Positions 34,213-43,391 are shown, counted from the first letter of the stretch. The stretch is DNA of 64,000 bases from Devosia naphthalenivorans (GCF_003056355.1 NZ_PYVW01000014.1:1-64000), one strand, 5' to 3'. The notes: generated by a model not told the origin, from the letters alone. Translations and numbers: made by a program.

Positions 34213-36007
34213 CGAACAGGCGCTCGATGTCCTTCTTCTTGAGCTCCACATAGGTGGGGCGGCCGTGGATGCATTGGCCGGAATGGGGCGTTGCCTCCAT
34301 GTCGCGGAGCAGGGCGTTCATTTCGTCGACGCGCAGCCGCCGGCCGGATCGCACCGAGCCGTGGCAGGCCATGCGCGCGATGATGGATTCCATCCGGTCA
34401 CTGAGGGCGGCGGTGGAGTCCCATTCGGCCAGGCCGTCCGCAAGGTCACGGACCAGGCCATCGATATCGGTATTGCCGAGGAGGGCAGGGGTCTCGCGCA
34501 CGGCGATGGCGCGGGGTCCGAAGAGTTCGAGATAAAGCCCGAAGCGCTCCAATTCGCTGGCGGCCTCTTCGAGCCGGGCGCAATCTTCCTCGGGCAGTTC
34601 CACGACGAGCGGGATCAGTTGCGCCTGGCTGGGCACGGGTCCCGATGCCAGTTGCGCCTTGAAGCGTTCGTAAACCAGCCGCTCATGGGCTGCGTGCTGG
34701 TCCACCAGCAGCAGGCCCTCGCCGTTCTGCGCGATGATGAAATTGTCGAACATCTGCGCGCGTGCGGTGCCGAGCGGGTATTCGGTCAGTTGCGCCGGTT
34801 CGACCTCGATCCGGGCGCTGGGTTCGTTGAAGCCATCGAGGTTTTCGGGTTGCCGGTAGGTCGGCGCAAACGGGTTGCCCTCGCGGTAGGTGGAGGGGCG
34901 GTCATATCCGGCAAACCGGCCGTCGGTCTCGGCATAAGCAGGCGCAGGGGCGGCGTAGGCTGGGGCGGTGAAGGCACCCAGCACGTCCTCGGCCACGGTG
35001 GTAGATGCCTTGAACCCGGCGGCGGTCAGCGCTTCGCCGATGGCGCGGATGACGGCACTCCGCACTGCGCCCGCATCGCGGAAGCGCAGTTCGGCCTTGG
35101 CGGGGTGAACGTTGACGTCCACCTCGGCGGGATCGATGGCGAGATAAAGGGCCACGACGGGGAAGCGGTCGCGGAAGGTGAAATCGGCATAGGCGGCGCG
35201 GATGGCGCCGACCAGCACCTTGTCGCGCACCGAGCGGCCGTTGACGAAATAGAACTGCGACAGTGAATTGGCGCGCGTATAGGTGGGCAGACCCGCGAGG
35301 CCGGCGACGGTAACGCCATGCCGTTCGGTGGCGAGGGCCACGGCGTTCTGCGCGAAATCATCGCCGATTACCTGGGCAAGCCGGGCTTCCAAGGCGCCCG
35401 CGCCCGTTACGGCGGGCCAGTTGCTGGCGGAACGGTCGGAGCCCTGCAGCACGAAGTGCACGGATGGATTGGCCATCGCCAGGCGCTTCAGCACGTCGGT
35501 GATCGCTGCGGCCTCGGCGCGATCACTCTTGAGGAATTTGAGCCGCGCGGGCACCTTGGCGAAGAGGTTCTTGACCTCGACGATGGTGCCCCGGTTCATC
35601 GCCTGCGGCACCGGGCCGCTGCGTACGCCGTTGCGCACGTCGATCCGTAGCCCGCTTTCGGCCTGCGCGGTGCGTGAGCAGATCGACAACTCGGCCACCG
35701 AGCCAATCGAGGCCAGTGCTTCACCCCGGAAACCGAGGGTGCGGATATCGTCGAGCTCGTCTTCGGTGAGCTTGGAGGTGGCGTGCCGCTCGACCGAAAG
35801 GACGAGATCCCCGCGGTCCATGCCGTGCCCGTCGTCCTCGATCCGCATCAGCGCCTTGCCGCCGCCGGCAGTGGTCACGACGATGCGGCGTGCACCGGCA
35901 TCGATACTGTTTTCGACCAGTTCCTTGATGACACTCGCAGGCCGTTCCACCACTTCGCCGGCGGCGATGCGGTTGATCAGGTCTTCGGGCAGTTGGCGGA
36001 TGGGCAA
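34199..36007 (-). CDS. mutL: DNA mismatch repair protein MutL
   Basis: Links mismatch recognition by MutS to strand removal. The GHKL ATPase motifs are IAAGEVVERPASVIKELVENSIDAGA, GHGMDRGDL and TLGFRGEALASI. The C-terminal domain keeps the endonuclease motif DQHAAHERLVYE with ACHGSVRSGRRL and CIHGRPTYVEL, so a MutH-independent nicking MutL is expected. Translation starts at a TTG (36007) with an AAGGAG site 8-13 bases upstream; no ATG fits the conserved IRQLPEDLINRIAAGEV start. The product is 602 residues with a Pro/Ala/Tyr-rich linker. Confidence 0.96.
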   Translation of the reverse strand: MPIRQLPEDLINRIAAGEVVERPASVIKELVENSIDAGARRIVVTTAGGGKALMRIEDDGHGMDRGDLVLSVERHATSKLTEDELDDIRTLGFRGEALASIGSVAELSICSRTAQAESGLRIDVRNGVRSGPVPQAMNRGTIVEVKNLFAKVPARLKFLKSDRAEAAAITDVLKRLAMANPSVHFVLQGSDRSASNWPAVTGAGALEARLAQVIGDDFAQNAVALATERHGVTVAGLAGLPTYTRANSLSQFYFVNGRSVRDKVLVGAIRAAYADFTFRDRFPVVALYLAIDPAEVDVNVHPAKAELRFRDAGAVRSAVIRAIGEALTAAGFKASTTVAEDVLGAFTAPAYAAPAPAYAETDGRFAGYDRPSTYREGNPFAPTYRQPENLDGFNEPSARIEVEPAQLTEYPLGTARAQMFDNFIIAQNGEGLLLVDQHAAHERLVYERFKAQLASGPVPSQAQLIPLVVELPEEDCARLEEAASELERFGLYLELFGPRAIAVRETPALLGNTDIDGLVRDLADGLAEWDSTAALSDRMESIIARMACHGSVRSGRRLRVDEMNALLRDMEATPHSGQCIHGRPTYVELKKKDIERLFGRSR

Positions 36008-36137
36008 GAGCGATTCTCCTTGCGGGGAGTATAGAGGAGGGGCGTTCCGGTGCCGACCTGGAATGTGGACCATTCACTGCAAAGCGGCGGCGGGATGGCA
36101 TGTTGCTCAACATCCCCCGCCCAGCTATGTCTCGCTT

Positions 36138-36587
36138 ATGCCCACCCAGTCACCCATGGACCTTGCCCTGTCGCTCGCCGAGCAAGCCGCCGTCGATGGC
36201 GAGGCTCCAGTTGGTGCGGTCGTTATGGAGGGCGACACCGTGCTTGCCGCTGAGCGCAACAGCATGAAGGCGCTGGGTGATCCGACGGCACATGCCGAGA
36301 TGCTCGCCATTCGCGCGGCGCTCGCCAAGCGCGGGACCGGGCGACTGGATGGTTGCGATCTCTATGTAACGCTGGAGCCCTGCGCCATGTGTGCCGGCGC
36401 CATTGCCCATACGCGATTGCGGCGGGTGTATTTCGGGGCCGAGGATACCAAGGCGGGGGCCGTCGAAAATGGCATCAGGCTATTCGCCCAACCCACCTGC
36501 CACCATGCGCCCGAGGTGATCGGCGGTATCGGCGCGGCGCGTTCAGAGGCCATGCTGCAGGCGTTTTTTCGCCAGTTGCGACGCTAG
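36138..36587 (+). CDS. tadA: tRNA-specific adenosine deaminase TadA
   Basis: Converts adenosine 34 of tRNA-Arg(ACG) to inosine. The zinc and proton-shuttle motif is THAEM within GDPTAHAEMLAIRAA, and the two cysteine ligands are in LEPCAMCAGAIAH. The product is 149 residues from ATG 36138; a second ATG at 36156 is also possible and is closer to the usual start. It is divergent from mutL. The reading frame is open far upstream only because of the antisense of mutL. Confidence 0.94.
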   Translation: MPTQSPMDLALSLAEQAAVDGEAPVGAVVMEGDTVLAAERNSMKALGDPTAHAEMLAIRAALAKRGTGRLDGCDLYVTLEPCAMCAGAIAHTRLRRVYFGAEDTKAGAVENGIRLFAQPTCHHAPEVIGGIGAARSEAMLQAFFRQLRR

Positions 36588-36610
36588 TGAATAGTCCTTT
36601 TACCCACAAC

Positions 36611-36683
36611 GTCATTCCCGCGAAGGCGGGAATCCCGCTTCACTTCCAGGTAAAAGTGGGATTCCCGCCTTCGCGGGAATGAC
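36611..36683. repeat. Palindromic intergenic repeat, family A
   Basis: GTCATTCCCGCGAAGGCGGG faces CCCGCCTTCGCGGGAATGAC. Here each arm carries the paired variant AAGG/CCTT, again keeping the stems. It lies between the convergent tadA and patatin genes. Confidence 0.85.
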
Positions 36684-36706
36684 GCTGCGAAAGGACCCAC
36701 GCCACC

Positions 36707-37579
36707 CTAATTGCTGTCGATCACCGGCACCTTGCCGGCGTGATAGGCTTCGATCTTGTGCGCCAGCATGCGTTTGAAGCGCTCTTTTTCTCCATCGCCA
36801 TGGGCGACGATCTCGCGGACGCGCCAGAACTCCAGCGCGCCGAAACTGGTGACGTGCGGGCGGATGTAGATATCTGGCGGATAGGCGGCCATCATGTGCG
36901 CCGTCAGCGAGTGCATCATGATCTGCGCCGAGCCGAACCAGATATCGAGCGCCTTGTGGTCGGTCTTGGCGATGCCTTCGGAGGGGTCGCCATTGACGTC
37001 GATGCCGATCAGGAAATCGGTGTCAATGTCGGCCTGATCGAGCGGCAGCGGGTTGACCACGCCGCCATCGACAAGAATGTGGTTGGCGTAGACGACGGGC
37101 CTGAATAGGCTTGGAATGGCGAGGGAGCCGGCAATGGCCGGTCGCAGCAGGCCGGAATTGAACACGACCTGATGCCAGGACTGGAAATCGGTGGCCACCA
37201 CATAGAGCGGGATCTTGAGATCCTTGAACTCGTTGGGGAAATTCGGCGGCGTGAACGCATCGACGATAGATGTCGCGTCGAGCTGCATGGAGATGCCGTT
37301 CTTGAGAATGCCGCCGATGCCGCGGATCTGGGCGGCCCAGAGTTTACTGGCGATCATGCGCATGGTGCCCAGCACTTCAAAAGTGTGCTCGCGCAATTCC
37401 TTGCCGGTCATTCCAGCGGCCCAGCCGGCGCCGATCAGCGCGCCTATGGAGGTGCCCGAGATGACATTGGGCTTCAGCCCCAGTTCGTCCATGGCTTCGA
37501 TATAGGGGATGTGAGTCAGCCCGCGCGCCGAGCCGCCGCCCAGCGCAACCCCGATTCGCGGCCCCCCTGAGGTCATCAT
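36707..37579 (-). CDS. Patatin-like phospholipase family protein (RssA-like)
   Basis: A predicted serine hydrolase of the patatin/RssA family. The oxyanion loop GVALGGGSARGLTHI starts the domain, the nucleophile serine is in GTSIGALIG, and the catalytic aspartate is in VDGGVVNPLP. The substrate is not known. ATG 37579 (or 37576) has a GGAGGGG site and starts just before the domain, giving 290 residues. The same frame is open up to 37822, but that would overlap the certain end of purD by 107 bases, so the shorter form is preferred. Confidence 0.85.
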   Translation of the reverse strand: MMTSGGPRIGVALGGGSARGLTHIPYIEAMDELGLKPNVISGTSIGALIGAGWAAGMTGKELREHTFEVLGTMRMIASKLWAAQIRGIGGILKNGISMQLDATSIVDAFTPPNFPNEFKDLKIPLYVVATDFQSWHQVVFNSGLLRPAIAGSLAIPSLFRPVVYANHILVDGGVVNPLPLDQADIDTDFLIGIDVNGDPSEGIAKTDHKALDIWFGSAQIMMHSLTAHMMAAYPPDIYIRPHVTSFGALEFWRVREIVAHGDGEKERFKRMLAHKIEAYHAGKVPVIDSN

Positions 37580-37715
37580 CGACGTTTCCCCTCCAACCTC
37601 GCCCCGGAGCCTTGCGGCAAGCGCCTGACCGCGTATTTGCAGCGGCGTCAGGAGACGCTTGGGCTTCTCGCCGTCCGGTGTGCCAAAGCGTGCACGTGCA
37701 AGGTTGAGGAAGGGT

Positions 37716-38990
37716 TCAGGTTGCGGAACGGGCGATTTCGCGCCAGCCGATGTCTCGGCGGCAAAAGCCTTCTGGCCAAACAATCTGTTCCACACCGGCG
37801 TAAGCACGTCCTTGTGCCTCACTGACAGTCTTGCCCAGAGCGGTCACGCAAAGAACGCGCCCGCCGGAGCCAAGTAAACGATCACCATCCCGCCGCGTTC
37901 CTGCATGGAACACCTGCAGATGCTCGTTGTCCAGCCCTTCGGCGCCGCGTATTTCGCTGCCATGGGTCACCTGGCCCGGATAGCCCTGGGTCGCCATGAT
38001 GACGGTGAGGGCAAACTGGTCCTTCCAGGACACAACATGGCCCTTGAGCGTGCCCGTGGCCGTGGCGTGCAGCAGGGGCAGCAGGTCGCTGTCCATGCGC
38101 AGCATCATCACCTGCGTTTCGGGATCGCCGAAGCGGGCGTTGTATTCCACGAGCTTTGGGCCGTCCGACGTCAGCATCAGGCCGGCGTAGAGCACACCCT
38201 GGTAAGGCGTGCCGCGCGCGGCGAGGCCGCGAACCGTTGGCCAGATAATCCGCTCGAGCGTTGCCTCGTAAATTTCCTGGCTCATCACCGGCGCCGGGGA
38301 ATAGGCACCCATGCCGCCAGTGTTGGGGCCTTCGTCGCCGTCAAAGGCGCGCTTATGGTCCTGCGCGGTGGTGAGGGGGAGAATATCGGTGCCATCGCAG
38401 AGCACGAACAGGCTGACCTCCTCGCCCTCCATGAATTCCTCGATCACCACCGAGGCGCCTGACGCCCCGAACGCGCCGGCGAAGCAATCGATGATGGCTT
38501 CTTCGGCCTCCTCGACACTCATTGCGACCGTAACGCCCTTGCCGGCGGCAAGGCCATCGGCTTTGATCACGATGGGTGCGCCCTGGGTGTAGACGTACGC
38601 AAGTGCGGCGGCTTCGGTGTCGAAGCGCCCATAGGCGGCGGTGGGAATGTCCATCTCGTCGCACAGCGCCTTGGTGAAGCTCTTGGAGCCTTCCAATTGA
38701 CCGGCAGCCTTGGAGGGGCAGAAGCAGGTAATGCCGGCGGCGCGCACATCATCGCCGAGGCCTGCGACGACCTGTGCGTCGGGGCCGACCACGACGAAAT
38801 CAATCGCCATCAGCCTGCAGAAATCGATCACCGCCTTGTGGTCGGTGATGTCCATGGCGATGTTTTCGGCGACCGAGCCAGTGCCGCCATTGCCGGGGGC
38901 GATGAAGAGCTTGGTCAGCAGCGGCGACTGCGCGATTTTCCACGCCAGGGCATGCTCGCGCCCGCCCGAACCGATCACCAAAACCCGCAT
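37716..38990 (-). CDS. purD: Phosphoribosylamine-glycine ligase PurD
   Basis: Joins glycine to phosphoribosylamine in purine synthesis; ATP-grasp enzyme. The N terminus MRVLVIGSGGREHALAWK and ATP-grasp stretches KADGLAAGKGV, ARFGDPETQVMM and the C-terminal end WPEGFCRRDIGWR are diagnostic. ATG 38990 is preferred, about 8 bases after a GGAGGG site (ATG 38996 is closer than usual to it), giving 424 residues. A longer frame upstream reads through an inverted repeat and is not used. Confidence 0.96.
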   Translation of the reverse strand: MRVLVIGSGGREHALAWKIAQSPLLTKLFIAPGNGGTGSVAENIAMDITDHKAVIDFCRLMAIDFVVVGPDAQVVAGLGDDVRAAGITCFCPSKAAGQLEGSKSFTKALCDEMDIPTAAYGRFDTEAAALAYVYTQGAPIVIKADGLAAGKGVTVAMSVEEAEEAIIDCFAGAFGASGASVVIEEFMEGEEVSLFVLCDGTDILPLTTAQDHKRAFDGDEGPNTGGMGAYSPAPVMSQEIYEATLERIIWPTVRGLAARGTPYQGVLYAGLMLTSDGPKLVEYNARFGDPETQVMMLRMDSDLLPLLHATATGTLKGHVVSWKDQFALTVIMATQGYPGQVTHGSEIRGAEGLDNEHLQVFHAGTRRDGDRLLGSGGRVLCVTALGKTVSEAQGRAYAGVEQIVWPEGFCRRDIGWREIARSAT

Positions 38991-39099
38991 GCTCATGCCC
39001 TCCGTGGTCTCGGGGGCGTGATGCACGAGATGGGCGGGGGAGGCAAGGGGCCGGTGGGCTTTGTGCGGTTCCAAGATGTGAAACCCAATTGCCACCCAG

Positions 39100-39196
39100 C
39101 CACCGTTGCTTCCCTCGGACTTGATCCGAGGGCCTCTGCCCGCTTGTGCCGCGCTGAGAGTGACCCTCGGATCAAGTCTGAGGGAAGCAACGGTGG
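39100..39196. repeat. Long inverted repeat, family E
   Basis: The left arm starts CCACCGTTGCTTCCCTCGGA and ends at 39132; the right arm at 39164-39196 ends GGGAAGCAACGGTGG. The arms are 33 bases with one apparent mismatch pair (GGACTTGATCC against GGATCAAGTCT) and a loop of 31 bases. No second copy was seen in the window. It lies upstream of purD and downstream of gshA. Confidence 0.8.
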
Positions 39197-39250
39197 GGAG
39201 ACGAGATGAATGGCTAGTCGAACGCCGTAATTTCGTGGCTGAAAAGCCGC

Positions 39251-40621
39251 CTACATCTCCGCTTCGGCAAATACTCGCGTCACATCGCCATTCCACTGAT
39301 TGCGGAACCGGTCGATCCATCGCTCGGCGGGTGTTTTGGCGAGGCGAATGGTTTCTTCCAGCGGTGCCAGGTGGATGGTTTCGTCCTTGCCTTCGGCATT
39401 TAGCCGGTTGCGGCGAACGAGGCCCGCTTCGGCAATGCCCACGGCCTGCGCGGCGACGTCGAAGACGTTGGAGCGATCATGTGGCGCGTCGAGCCCCAGC
39501 TTGGGCACATCGTGCCGCATCCGCTCGCGCTCTTCGCGGGTCCACGGCTTGATCATCTCGTAGGCGGCTTCCAGCGAAATATCGTCGTAGAGCAGCCCGG
39601 TCCAGAATGCCGACAATGCCGTCACCGATTGCTCGTCGCCCATGTCGGCGCCGCGCATTTCGAGGAACTGCTTGAGCCGCACTTCGGGGAAAATCGTCGA
39701 GAGATGATCTTCCCAGTCCTTGATGGTGGGTTTTTCGCCGGGCAGTTGCGGCAGGCGGCCCTCGAGGAAGCGGCGGAAGCTCTCGCCGGCAACGTTCACG
39801 TATTTCCCGTCGCGGATGACGAAGTACATCGGTACGTCGAGCGCATAATCGGCATATTGCTCGAAGCCAAAACCTTGCTCGAACACAAAGGGCAGCATGC
39901 CGGTGCGGGCATTGTCGGTGTTGAGCCAGATATGGCTGCGGAAGCTGAGATAGCCGCTTTCCCGACCATCCACGAACGGCGAATTGGCAAACAGTGCAGT
40001 CGCGACCGGCTGCAGCGCCAGCGCCACGCGCAACTTCTTGACCATGTCCGCTTCGCTCGAAAAATCGAGATTGGTCTGCACGGTAGCGGAACGGAACATC
40101 ATGGAGGTGCCGAGCGTGCCGACCTTTTCCATGTAGGGCTTCATGATGCCATAGCGGGACTTGGGCATGGAGGGGATCTGGTCAACCGACCAGATCGGCG
40201 TGACGCCCAGCCCCAGGAAGTGAATATCGAGCGTGGCGGCGACCTTCTTGGTCACCCGCATGTGCTCGGCGAGTTCGGCCGCCGAGGCATGGAGATCCTT
40301 TTGCGGCGAGCCGGAGAGCTCGAACTGCCCGCCGGGTTCAAGCGATATGCCCCCGGCTATCTCGTCATTGCGCAGCCCGATCGGGTTCTCACCGTCATAG
40401 AATGGATGCCAGCCGGTTTCCGCCTCGATGCCATTGAGCAGGGCATTGATGCCGTTCGGGCCCTCATAGGCCACCGGCCGCAGCGGATTAGTGTGGAACA
40501 CGTGCTTTTCGTGCTCAGTGCCGATGCGCCATTCGCTTTCGGGTTTGCACCCGCGCGACATTGCCTCGATCAGGTCGGTTCGCGATTCGATTGGGGGCGA
40601 ATAGGTGTCGGCACCGGCCAT
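39251..40621 (-). CDS. gshA: Glutamate-cysteine ligase
   Basis: The first enzyme of glutathione synthesis, in the plant/alphaproteobacterial class (GCS2-like), unrelated in sequence to the E. coli form. Conserved stretches are WRIGTEHEKH, GGISLEPGGQFELSGSP, QTNLDFSSEADMVKK and SRSHIW-like FRSHIWLNTDNAR. ATG 40621 gives 456 residues, normal for this class; the open frame continues to 40795 without support. It sits next to rsmE on the same strand, an order seen in many rhizobia. Confidence 0.95.
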   Translation of the reverse strand: MAGADTYSPPIESRTDLIEAMSRGCKPESEWRIGTEHEKHVFHTNPLRPVAYEGPNGINALLNGIEAETGWHPFYDGENPIGLRNDEIAGGISLEPGGQFELSGSPQKDLHASAAELAEHMRVTKKVAATLDIHFLGLGVTPIWSVDQIPSMPKSRYGIMKPYMEKVGTLGTSMMFRSATVQTNLDFSSEADMVKKLRVALALQPVATALFANSPFVDGRESGYLSFRSHIWLNTDNARTGMLPFVFEQGFGFEQYADYALDVPMYFVIRDGKYVNVAGESFRRFLEGRLPQLPGEKPTIKDWEDHLSTIFPEVRLKQFLEMRGADMGDEQSVTALSAFWTGLLYDDISLEAAYEMIKPWTREERERMRHDVPKLGLDAPHDRSNVFDVAAQAVGIAEAGLVRRNRLNAEGKDETIHLAPLEETIRLAKTPAERWIDRFRNQWNGDVTRVFAEAEM

Positions 40622-40694
40622 GAAGTCCTCTTGGCTGCGAGGGGTAAATGTTGGCCGGGAACATAGCGTTGCGCAAGCCGAAAGCAATCGCGTT

Positions 40695-41435
40695 TTATCG
40701 CCAATCGCCGATGATAGCCTGAATAACTGCCAGCGCGGCGACCGCAGCGGTATCGGCGCGCAGGATACGGGGACCCAGGCTGATCGGCACCGCATAGGGC
40801 AGGGCGCGCAGCCGCTCGCGTTCTTCCGGGGAAAAACCGCCTTCGGGACCGATCAGGAGGCCGATTTTCTGACCCTTGAGGGCGCTCAGAATTTCTACCG
40901 GCGAGGAAGAGGCTTCGCCCTCATCGGCCAGGATCAACCGTCTTTCGGTGTCCCAACCGTCGATCAGCCTGTCCAGTGTGGTTTCCGGCAGGACCTCCGG
41001 CACGCTGAGCACTTCGCATTGCTCGGCCGCTTCGATGGCGTTGGCCACGAGCCGCTCATGCTTGAGCCGGTTGACTTGGGTGAATTTGGTGATGACCGGC
41101 TGGATGGTGCCGGCGCCCATTTCGGTCGCTTTCTGGATCACATAATCCAGCCGCTCGGTCTTGAGGGGGGCAAAGCCATACCAGAGGTCGGAAGGCGGTG
41201 TTTGGGCAGCGATTCGCTCGACCAGTTGCAGGGTTACCGACTTCTTGGAATCACTGGTGAGGCGGGTCAGCCACGCCCCGTCGCGGCCGTTGAACAGCAC
41301 CACCTCGTCGCCCACCACCTTGCGCAGCACGGCTGCAAGGTAAAGCGATTGCTCCTTGCCAAGGGTGAGTTCGGCCCCTTCGGCAAGGTCGGGCTCGACA
41401 TGGAGGCGGGGCAGGGTGGCGTGGGTGCGGGGCAT
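40695..41435 (-). CDS. rsmE: 16S rRNA (uracil1498-N3)-methyltransferase
   Basis: Methylates U1498 of 16S rRNA; SPOUT-fold enzyme. An N-terminal PUA-like domain (LAAVLRKVVGDEVVLFNG) leads to the methyltransferase core with VIQKATEMG, IGPEGGFSPEERE and the knot end LGPRILRADTAAVAAL. The product is 246 residues. It is upstream of gshA on the same strand and probably cotranscribed. Confidence 0.96.
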   Translation of the reverse strand: MPRTHATLPRLHVEPDLAEGAELTLGKEQSLYLAAVLRKVVGDEVVLFNGRDGAWLTRLTSDSKKSVTLQLVERIAAQTPPSDLWYGFAPLKTERLDYVIQKATEMGAGTIQPVITKFTQVNRLKHERLVANAIEAAEQCEVLSVPEVLPETTLDRLIDGWDTERRLILADEGEASSSPVEILSALKGQKIGLLIGPEGGFSPEERERLRALPYAVPISLGPRILRADTAAVAALAVIQAIIGDWR

Positions 41436-41513
41436 GGCAAGTCTGTTGATTGGCTGGCTGGGCGCAGTTAGGACTGAAGCTGTCGCTTGATCAAGGCCGG
41501 TTCCATCCGCCGC

Positions 41514-41590
41514 GTCATTCCCGCGGAAGCGGGAACCTCTGTTCGGGAGGGGCGACTAGCAACAGAGGTTCCCGCTTTCGCGGGAATGAC
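41514..41590. repeat. Palindromic intergenic repeat, family A
   Basis: GTCATTCCCGCGGAAGCGGG at the left and CCCGCTTTCGCGGGAATGAC at the right; the left stem carries GGAA but the right keeps TTTC, so the two halves differ slightly. The element ends 13 bases before the ubiA start and its sequence is open in the ubiA frame. Confidence 0.85.
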
Positions 41591-41603
41591 CTTGTGGTTT
41601 TTG

Positions 41604-42548
41604 ATGAGTGCCATGCCTGACACTACTCCACCCACCAATACCGTCCCCGACGCCCAGGCCGGCAACTGGACCGATCGTTACGCCCCCGATTGGCTGAAAC
41701 CCTATGCGCGGTTGGCCCGCTGGGATCGGCCGATCGGGTTCTGGCTGCTGTTCTGGCCCTGTACCTGGGGCATGGCGCTGGCGGCCAATGCCGATCCCGT
41801 GGCCGGGTTCAACTGGTGGCATGCCGTGCTGATGCTGGTTGGGGCGATCCTGATGCGTGGCGCCGGGTGCACCTTCAACGATATCGTCGACCGCGACATC
41901 GACATGAAAGTCGCGCGCACCCGGCTGCGGCCCATTCCATCGGGGCAGGTCACCGCGCGCGCGGCGCTGCTGTTTCTCGTTGCCCAGGCGTTGCTGGGCG
42001 CGATCATCCTGTTCCAGTTCAACCGGTTCACCGTCTGGGCCGGCGTGGCGTCGCTGGTGCTGGTGGCAATCTATCCATTCATGAAGCGCGTAACCTGGTG
42101 GCCCCAGGCGTTCCTGGGTCTCGCCTTTTCCTACGGCGCCCTGGTTGGCTGGAGTTCGCAGACCGGCGGGCTCGCCCTTCCCGCACTGCTTCTATACGCC
42201 GGCACCATCCTGTGGGTCATCGGCTATGACACCATTTATGCGTTGCAGGATGTCGAGGACGATGCGCTGATCGGTGTCAAATCGACGGCAAGGCTGTTTG
42301 GGGAGCGGACGCAACTGATCGTCGGGGGCTTTTATGCGGCCGCTTACATTTTGTGGCTGGCGGCGGCGATGTTGGCTGGCGCGGGCATCGTCTATGCCGC
42401 GCTTTCGCTGGTGGCCGCGGGATTGCTCGGCTGGCAGGTCTGGACCGTCGACCCGAAAATTCCCGACAATCCAAGGTTCCGCTTCGACACCAACAAATAT
42501 GTCGGCGTGGTCGTGGTGCTGGCGCTGCTTGCAGACTGGGTCTGGTAA
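41604..42548 (+). CDS. ubiA: 4-hydroxybenzoate octaprenyltransferase
   Basis: Attaches the isoprenoid tail to 4-hydroxybenzoate in ubiquinone synthesis; integral membrane protein with eight or nine helices. The two aspartate-rich motifs are FNDIVDRDIDMKVARTR and ALQDVEDDALIGVKSTA, and the N-terminal RWDRPIGFWLLFWP is typical of UbiA. The start is either ATG 41604 or ATG 41613; neither has a good ribosome binding site, and the family A repeat lies directly upstream. From 41604 the product is 314 residues. Confidence 0.95.
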   Translation: MSAMPDTTPPTNTVPDAQAGNWTDRYAPDWLKPYARLARWDRPIGFWLLFWPCTWGMALAANADPVAGFNWWHAVLMLVGAILMRGAGCTFNDIVDRDIDMKVARTRLRPIPSGQVTARAALLFLVAQALLGAIILFQFNRFTVWAGVASLVLVAIYPFMKRVTWWPQAFLGLAFSYGALVGWSSQTGGLALPALLLYAGTILWVIGYDTIYALQDVEDDALIGVKSTARLFGERTQLIVGGFYAAAYILWLAAAMLAGAGIVYAALSLVAAGLLGWQVWTVDPKIPDNPRFRFDTNKYVGVVVVLALLADWVW

Positions 42549-42561
42549 GGCCAAACGCCAA

Positions 42562-42591
42562 AAGGGCTGACCGCACCACCGGCCAACCCTT
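42562..42591. terminator. Imperfect hairpin between convergent ubiA and DUF6101 genes
   Basis: AAGGGCTGACCG pairs with CGGCCAACCCTT with two mismatches and a 6-base loop. It lies between two convergent stops. A short TTT follows only after 10 more bases, so the assignment is weak. Confidence 0.35.
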
Positions 42592-42621
42592 CAAGCGTGC
42601 TTTGGAGGAGCAGTAAACTTC

Positions 42622-43134
42622 TTATGCGTCGGGCTGGCCCGGCTGGCGGCGGTTGAGGAAGCGTGGGCGGCGGCCGGCTTCGGCAGCGAGCTTGCGGCGC
42701 GAGGCGGAATTGCCGACCATGACGCCATCGACGTGCTGGCTATAGGGCATGTACTGGCCATCGCCGGCCTTGATGAACAGCGGCAGACGGAGCTTCTTGC
42801 CCCAGTTCTGCCATTCGGCAACAACGCTGTGATTGCCCTGTTCCTCGAACACGCGATAGTTGAGCTCGGCATCGGCATGGACCAGTTCGATCGAGCTGGT
42901 CAGCAGGCCTTCATCCGAGATGGAGGTTGCCACTGCAACACCGATGAATTCGGTAACCGGCACCTTGACCTTGATGGCGACGCCGCTCTGATCGAGCATG
43001 CGGCGGACGGTTACGGTCTTGACGGGGTCCTTGGGTCCATTGTCGTTGGCAGCAACGAACCGGCGGTCGGCCACTACGGGCTTGCCGAAAGCCAGGACTA
43101 CCGATGTGCCTTCCATTGCAACGCCATGAAACAT
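42622..43134 (-). CDS. DUF6101 family protein
   Basis: A 170-residue soluble protein of unknown function that I match to the Hyphomicrobiales DUF6101 family from memory of its layout. It has a beta-rich central part (VRRMLDQSGVAIKVKVPVTEFIGVAVAT, ELNYRVFEEQGNHSVVAEWQNWGKKLRLPLFIKAGDG) and a basic C-terminal tail with RRPRFLNRRQPGQP. ATG 43134 or ATG 43116 could be the start. It faces ubiA and is divergent from the CysQ-type gene. Confidence 0.7.
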   Translation of the reverse strand: MFHGVAMEGTSVVLAFGKPVVADRRFVAANDNGPKDPVKTVTVRRMLDQSGVAIKVKVPVTEFIGVAVATSISDEGLLTSSIELVHADAELNYRVFEEQGNHSVVAEWQNWGKKLRLPLFIKAGDGQYMPYSQHVDGVMVGNSASRRKLAAEAGRRPRFLNRRQPGQPDA

Positions 43135-43223
43135 TTGAAACTCGCCTTCCTGTCAACTTCGAGAGCTGATTTTTGGTGCTCTCTTTTGTGAGGCCAACAT
43201 ACGCGCCCCGATTACCCAGCCCC

Positions 43224-43298
43224 TTAATCGGTTCGGTTAAGTTTATCTTGTTTTCCGGGAGGGTTAGCAGGGTGTTGCACACGGTCAGAACCGATTAA
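43224..43298. promoter_or_regulatory. Inverted repeat in the divergent DUF6101 / phosphatase promoter region
   Basis: TTAATCGGTT at 43224-43233 and its exact reverse complement AACCGATTAA at 43289-43298 flank a 55-base stretch that is lower in GC than its surroundings. The left arm is itself part of CTTAATCGGTTCGGTTAAG, a palindrome with CTTAA/TTAAG ends. Several TTAA words, one in GTTAACC at 43319, recall CtrA sites, but spacing does not match the TTAA-N7-TTAA consensus. Function is inferred only. Confidence 0.35.
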
Positions 43299-43391
43299 CT
43301 GCGCTGGCTGCCGGGGCGTTAACCTAAGCGGGGAGGTCCTGCACCCATCTTTCAATGGCAAGGCCGGGTCTCGTTATCGAGTCTTGCTGAA

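Noticed and set aside
37580..37822. Longer form of the patatin-like protein starting inside purD
   Set aside because: It would overlap 107 bases of the conserved PurD C terminus; ATG 37579 has a good ribosome binding site directly before the domain.
38991..39320. N-terminal extension of PurD
   Set aside because: The extension is translated from the 33-base-arm inverted repeat and spacer, while MRVLVIGSGG is the usual PurD start.
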